From positions 1 through 7,208 of the forward strand of contig JAUXFI010000106.1 of the NCBI GenBank assembly GCA_030620125.1: a stretch of 7,208 nt of DNA. Direction: 5' to 3'. The notes beneath the pieces were generated by a model. It had not been told where the DNA came from. It did not search any database and was given only the letters and a program-made list of their open reading frames with translations. The DNA is from Anaerolineae bacterium (GTDB lineage: Bacteria > Chloroflexota > Anaerolineae > B4-G1). The position numbers and the translations under genes were made by a program. This document shows positions 4,865 to 7,208 of the stretch, in pieces. Each line of letters opens with the position of its first letter. The first letter of the stretch is position 1.

Positions 4865-7208
4865 ATGGAGCAGCGAGAGTTTCACGTACTAGGGAAGGTG
4901 ACTCCCCGCAAGGACGGGGTTGCCAGGGTGACGGGGCAGGAGCGGTACACCGTTGACATCAGCCTGCCACACATGCTGCACGGGCGCATCTTGTCCAGCC
5001 CCTACGCCCACGCGCGTATCAAGAGCATTGACGCGAGCGCAGCGGAGGCGATGGGGGCTGTGGTCATCACCTTTGACGACATCCCCAAGGTGCGCTACAA
5101 CGAGCGCATCATCACCATCCCCTCGGTTCTGCACAAAGACCACTACGTCCTGGCCGACAAGGTGCGGCGGATGGGTGAGGCGGTCGCTGCGGTGGCGGCG
5201 GAGACGGAGGAATTGGCCGAAAGGGCCGTGCGCGCCATCAAGGTCGAGTACGAGGTCTTGCCCGTGCTCACCGATCCGGTCGAGGCGATGGAGCCGGGTG
5301 CCGAACCAATCTACGACACGGTGCTGTGGGGCGAGGAGGAGATCGAGATTGAGAACAACGTCGCCTGCGCCCGCGAGGTCGAGGAGGGAGACGTAGAGCG
5401 GGCCTTCGCCGAGGCGGACGTGATCGTCGAGGGCACGTTCAAGACGACCAAGATGTACCACGCGCAGATGGAAACAAAGTCGGCGGTGTGTCGCCCGGAG
5501 CCTGACGGCGGCCTCACCGTCTGGCCGACCACGCAATCCATCCACAACGTGCGCATCCTGCTGGGGCAGATTTTCGACATCCCGTTGAGCAAGGTCAACG
5601 TCAAGCGCGTGCCCATCGGCGGCACGTTCGGGTCGAGCATCCAGATGAACCCGCCGATCCCGATCTGCGCGGCGCTGGCGCTCAAGGCCCGCCGTCCGGT
5701 CAAGCTGACGCTGACGCGAGAGGAGGATGCCCACGACCACACCCGCTACGGCACGCAGATCCACCTGAAACTGGCCGCCAAGAATGACGGCACGCTGACC
5801 GGGGCGGAGATGGAACTGATCGCCGACATCGGGTCGCACAATATCCAGGCGTACTCGTTTCTGGGGGTGTGCGTTGGCTGGCTAGTCTCTCTCTACAAGC
5901 TGCCCAACGTGCGCTACCACGGCACGGCGGTCTACACCAACAAGGCCATCTCCTGCGCGATGCAGGGGTTCGGCAACCCGCAGGTCACGTTCGCCGCCGA
6001 GTCGCTGATGGACGAACTGGCCGAGAAACTGGGGCTGGACCCGGTCGAGTTGCGGCTCAAGAACTATGTCGGCCTGGGTGATACCTTCTGGGGGCAGGGG
6101 CCGCTGGTACGCTCGATCGTACAGAGCGATGGAGTGCCGGAACTGCTGCGGAAGGGAGCCGAACTCATCGGGTGGGAGAGACGCCTACCCCCCCCCAGCC
6201 CCCCCCTACGAGGAGGGGGAGTAAGGTATCGGCGTGGCATTGGGGGGGGACGCGGGTTCCACACCTCCAGCGCGGGCGCGCCTCAGCCTGGGGACGTGAT
6301 TGACTTTTCCGGCGCGATGGTCAAGGTCAACATTGACGGTTCGGTGGACGTGATAACGGCGCTGATGGATCACGGTGGGGGCACGCTGGAAGCGCTGGCA
6401 AAGCTGGTGGCCGAGGCGCTGTGCGTGCCGCTGGAAAAGGTCAACCTGGCCCCTGCCGAGACCTGCTCGACGGTCTACGACTGCGTCACGCACGCCACGC
6501 GGGGGGTCTATGCTGGCGGTGGCGCTGCCGCGAAAGCCGCGCAGTCGGTGCGGCGGGAACTGTTGGAGACGGCGGCGCGTTACCTGAACGTGATGCCGGA
6601 GGCGCTGACGCTCAGGCTCGACGAAGAGCTAGGACAAGGCGTCGTCTACTCCCCAGCGATCCCGGACAGACGCATGACCATCGCTGAACTTGCCACCCGC
6701 TGCTGGAGCGAGAGTTGGAAGACCATCGCCGCCGTGGAGAGTTACCGCCCGGTTCACTGCCCGCCGGCCTACGTCACCGTGTTCGTGGAGGTGGAGGTTG
6801 ACACGTGGACGGGGCAGGTGCGCACGGTGAAAGCGGCGTTGGGCAGCGACTGCGGCACCGTCATCAATCCAAAGATGGCGGCCGGGCAACTCGAAGGCGG
6901 GCTGGCGAAGGGCGCGGGCTACGCTCTCTACGAGAGCAACGAGTGGGACGCGGACGGACAGCTCACGTCCAAGGGGTATTGGATTGACGCCAAGACGCCC
7001 TCCATCGGTGAGAGCCTCTACGTGAATGATCTCGCTGTCCACTTTGCGCATACTTACGAGCCCAGTGGCCCCTTTGGCGCCAAGGGCATCGGCGAGGCGG
7101 CTATGAATCCGGTCGCCGCGGCCTACGCCAACGCGATCTACAACGCAGTTGGGGTGCGTTTCTACGAGTTGCCGATCACGCCGGAGAAAATTCTTAGGCG
7201 AATCAGCG
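4865..7208 (+). CDS. Xanthine dehydrogenase-family molybdopterin-binding subunit (3' end cut by window)
   Basis: This is the large catalytic subunit of a molybdenum hydroxylase, which hydroxylates a substrate carbon using water and passes electrons to FeS and FAD partners. The frame stays open from ATG 4865 to the right edge (781 codons). The last residues, around YELPITPEKILRR, match the usual family end, so a stop is expected within a few codons. Domains: an a/b hammerhead domain near residues 15-125, the first Mo-cofactor domain near 140-390, and the second near 440-770. Visible motifs: HAQME; Gln224 in TTQS; GGTFG at 253-257; TREED; AMQGFGNPQ at 365-373; MDELAEKLGLDPVELRLKN; DHGGGT at 502-507; and GAKGIGE with catalytic Glu744. 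By alignment with bovine xanthine oxidase, Glu802 is Ile259, Arg880 is Val335 and Arg912 is Gln367, so xanthine is an unlikely substrate. Residues 441-462 are encoded by a C/G-run segment. FAD and FeS subunits are not in view. Confidence 0.92.
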   Translation, partial: MEQREFHVLGKVTPRKDGVARVTGQERYTVDISLPHMLHGRILSSPYAHARIKSIDASAAEAMGAVVITFDDIPKVRYNERIITIPSVLHKDHYVLADKVRRMGEAVAAVAAETEELAERAVRAIKVEYEVLPVLTDPVEAMEPGAEPIYDTVLWGEEEIEIENNVACAREVEEGDVERAFAEADVIVEGTFKTTKMYHAQMETKSAVCRPEPDGGLTVWPTTQSIHNVRILLGQIFDIPLSKVNVKRVPIGGTFGSSIQMNPPIPICAALALKARRPVKLTLTREEDAHDHTRYGTQIHLKLAAKNDGTLTGAEMELIADIGSHNIQAYSFLGVCVGWLVSLYKLPNVRYHGTAVYTNKAISCAMQGFGNPQVTFAAESLMDELAEKLGLDPVELRLKNYVGLGDTFWGQGPLVRSIVQSDGVPELLRKGAELIGWERRLPPPSPPLRGGGVRYRRGIGGGRGFHTSSAGAPQPGDVIDFSGAMVKVNIDGSVDVITALMDHGGGTLEALAKLVAEALCVPLEKVNLAPAETCSTVYDCVTHATRGVYAGGGAAAKAAQSVRRELLETAARYLNVMPEALTLRLDEELGQGVVYSPAIPDRRMTIAELATRCWSESWKTIAAVESYRPVHCPPAYVTVFVEVEVDTWTGQVRTVKAALGSDCGTVINPKMAAGQLEGGLAKGAGYALYESNEWDADGQLTSKGYWIDAKTPSIGESLYVNDLAVHFAHTYEPSGPFGAKGIGEAAMNPVAAAYANAIYNAVGVRFYELPITPEKILRRIS
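6185..6250 (+). repeat. C/G-run palindromic element inside the hydroxylase gene
   Basis: The segment holds runs of 9 C (6188-6196), 8 C (6199-6206), 5 G (6215-6219) and 8 G (6242-6249). Bases 6200-6207 and 6211-6219 form an 8-bp hairpin with a 3-base ACG loop and one bulged A (6214). It keeps the reading frame and encodes Leu441-Pro-Pro-Pro-Ser-Pro-Pro, then Gly-rich and Arg-rich residues up to Gly462. Its look is that of a dispersed intergenic palindrome rather than ordinary protein-coding DNA, and its minus strand is G-rich enough for a quadruplex. A repeat-insertion origin is inferred; no second copy is in the window. Confidence 0.55.

Noticed and set aside
4889..5839. 316-codon minus-strand frame
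   Set aside because: It is the antisense shadow of the hydroxylase gene, with composition typical of a reversed GC-rich gene (His, Arg, Val, Asp) and no family match.
6181..6260. Frameshift or pseudogene in the hydroxylase gene
   Set aside because: Codon-by-codon reading through the C and G runs stays open and in frame. The family motifs continue on both sides in the same frame to the window edge.
1..7208. tRNA genes, CRISPR arrays, insertion sequences, att sites
   Set aside because: No cloverleaf-like sequence, spaced direct repeats, transposase frame or flanking inverted repeats were seen on either strand.

Overview
The window is a single-strand, gene-dense stretch of GC-rich bacterial-type DNA. 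Six genes all read on the + strand, with gaps of 37 to 114 bases and one 14-base overlap, so they look like one operon or a tightly packed co-directional cluster. Nothing convincing is encoded on the - strand; the long - strand frames are GC-driven shadows. A lipoprotein-type solute-binding protein, clear Shine-Dalgarno sites and a bacterial-style PyrB fit a bacterium. The C/G-rich palindrome and the short tandem repeats resemble intergenic elements common in Chloroflexota-like genomes, but this is only a weak hint and I cannot fix the phylum from sequence alone.

Layout: (1) bases 1-101, a leader with an unusually perfect anti-Shine-Dalgarno match and no standard start after it. (2) 102-872, a family-3 (polar amino acid type) ABC solute-binding lipoprotein. 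(3) 873-992, a gap with a perfect 13-bp stem-loop. (4) 993-1784, a HisM/GlnP-type permease. (5) 1824-2486, a cobalamin-binding corrinoid protein of the MtmC/MttC type. (6) 2473-3852, a methyltransferase that aligns along its whole length with monomethylamine methyltransferase MtmB. (7) 3890-4819, aspartate carbamoyltransferase PyrB. (8) 4865 to the right edge, the molybdopterin subunit of a xanthine dehydrogenase-family hydroxylase, cut by the window just before its expected end.

The main point is the mtmC-mtmB-like pair. Gene order, protein lengths (220 and 459 residues) and end-to-end motifs match the archaeal MtmC/MtmB system. However, the pyrrolysine position is an ordinary valine codon (GTG, 3067-3069), and four other active-site residues of MtmB (Glu229, Glu259, Gln333, Tyr335) are Leu, Leu, Asn and Phe. 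The fold is kept but the catalytic pocket has been rebuilt, so the methyl donor is probably not monomethylamine. By analogy with the pyrrolysine-free MttB homologues (glycine betaine, proline betaine and carnitine demethylases), I infer a corrinoid-dependent demethylase for another methylated compound. The adjacent transporter, whose amino-acid-binding Arg and Asp are intact, suggests that this compound or a precursor is amino-acid-like.

The downstream Mo-hydroxylase lacks the Glu and Arg that position xanthine in the bovine enzyme, so it too probably acts on something other than xanthine. PyrB looks fully functional; whether it serves pyrimidine synthesis or a carbamoyl-transfer step of a catabolic route is open. 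An ABC ATPase, a methylcorrinoid:tetrahydrofolate (or CoM) methyltransferase, a corrinoid reductive activator, and the FAD and FeS subunits of the hydroxylase are all expected partners and none is in the window.
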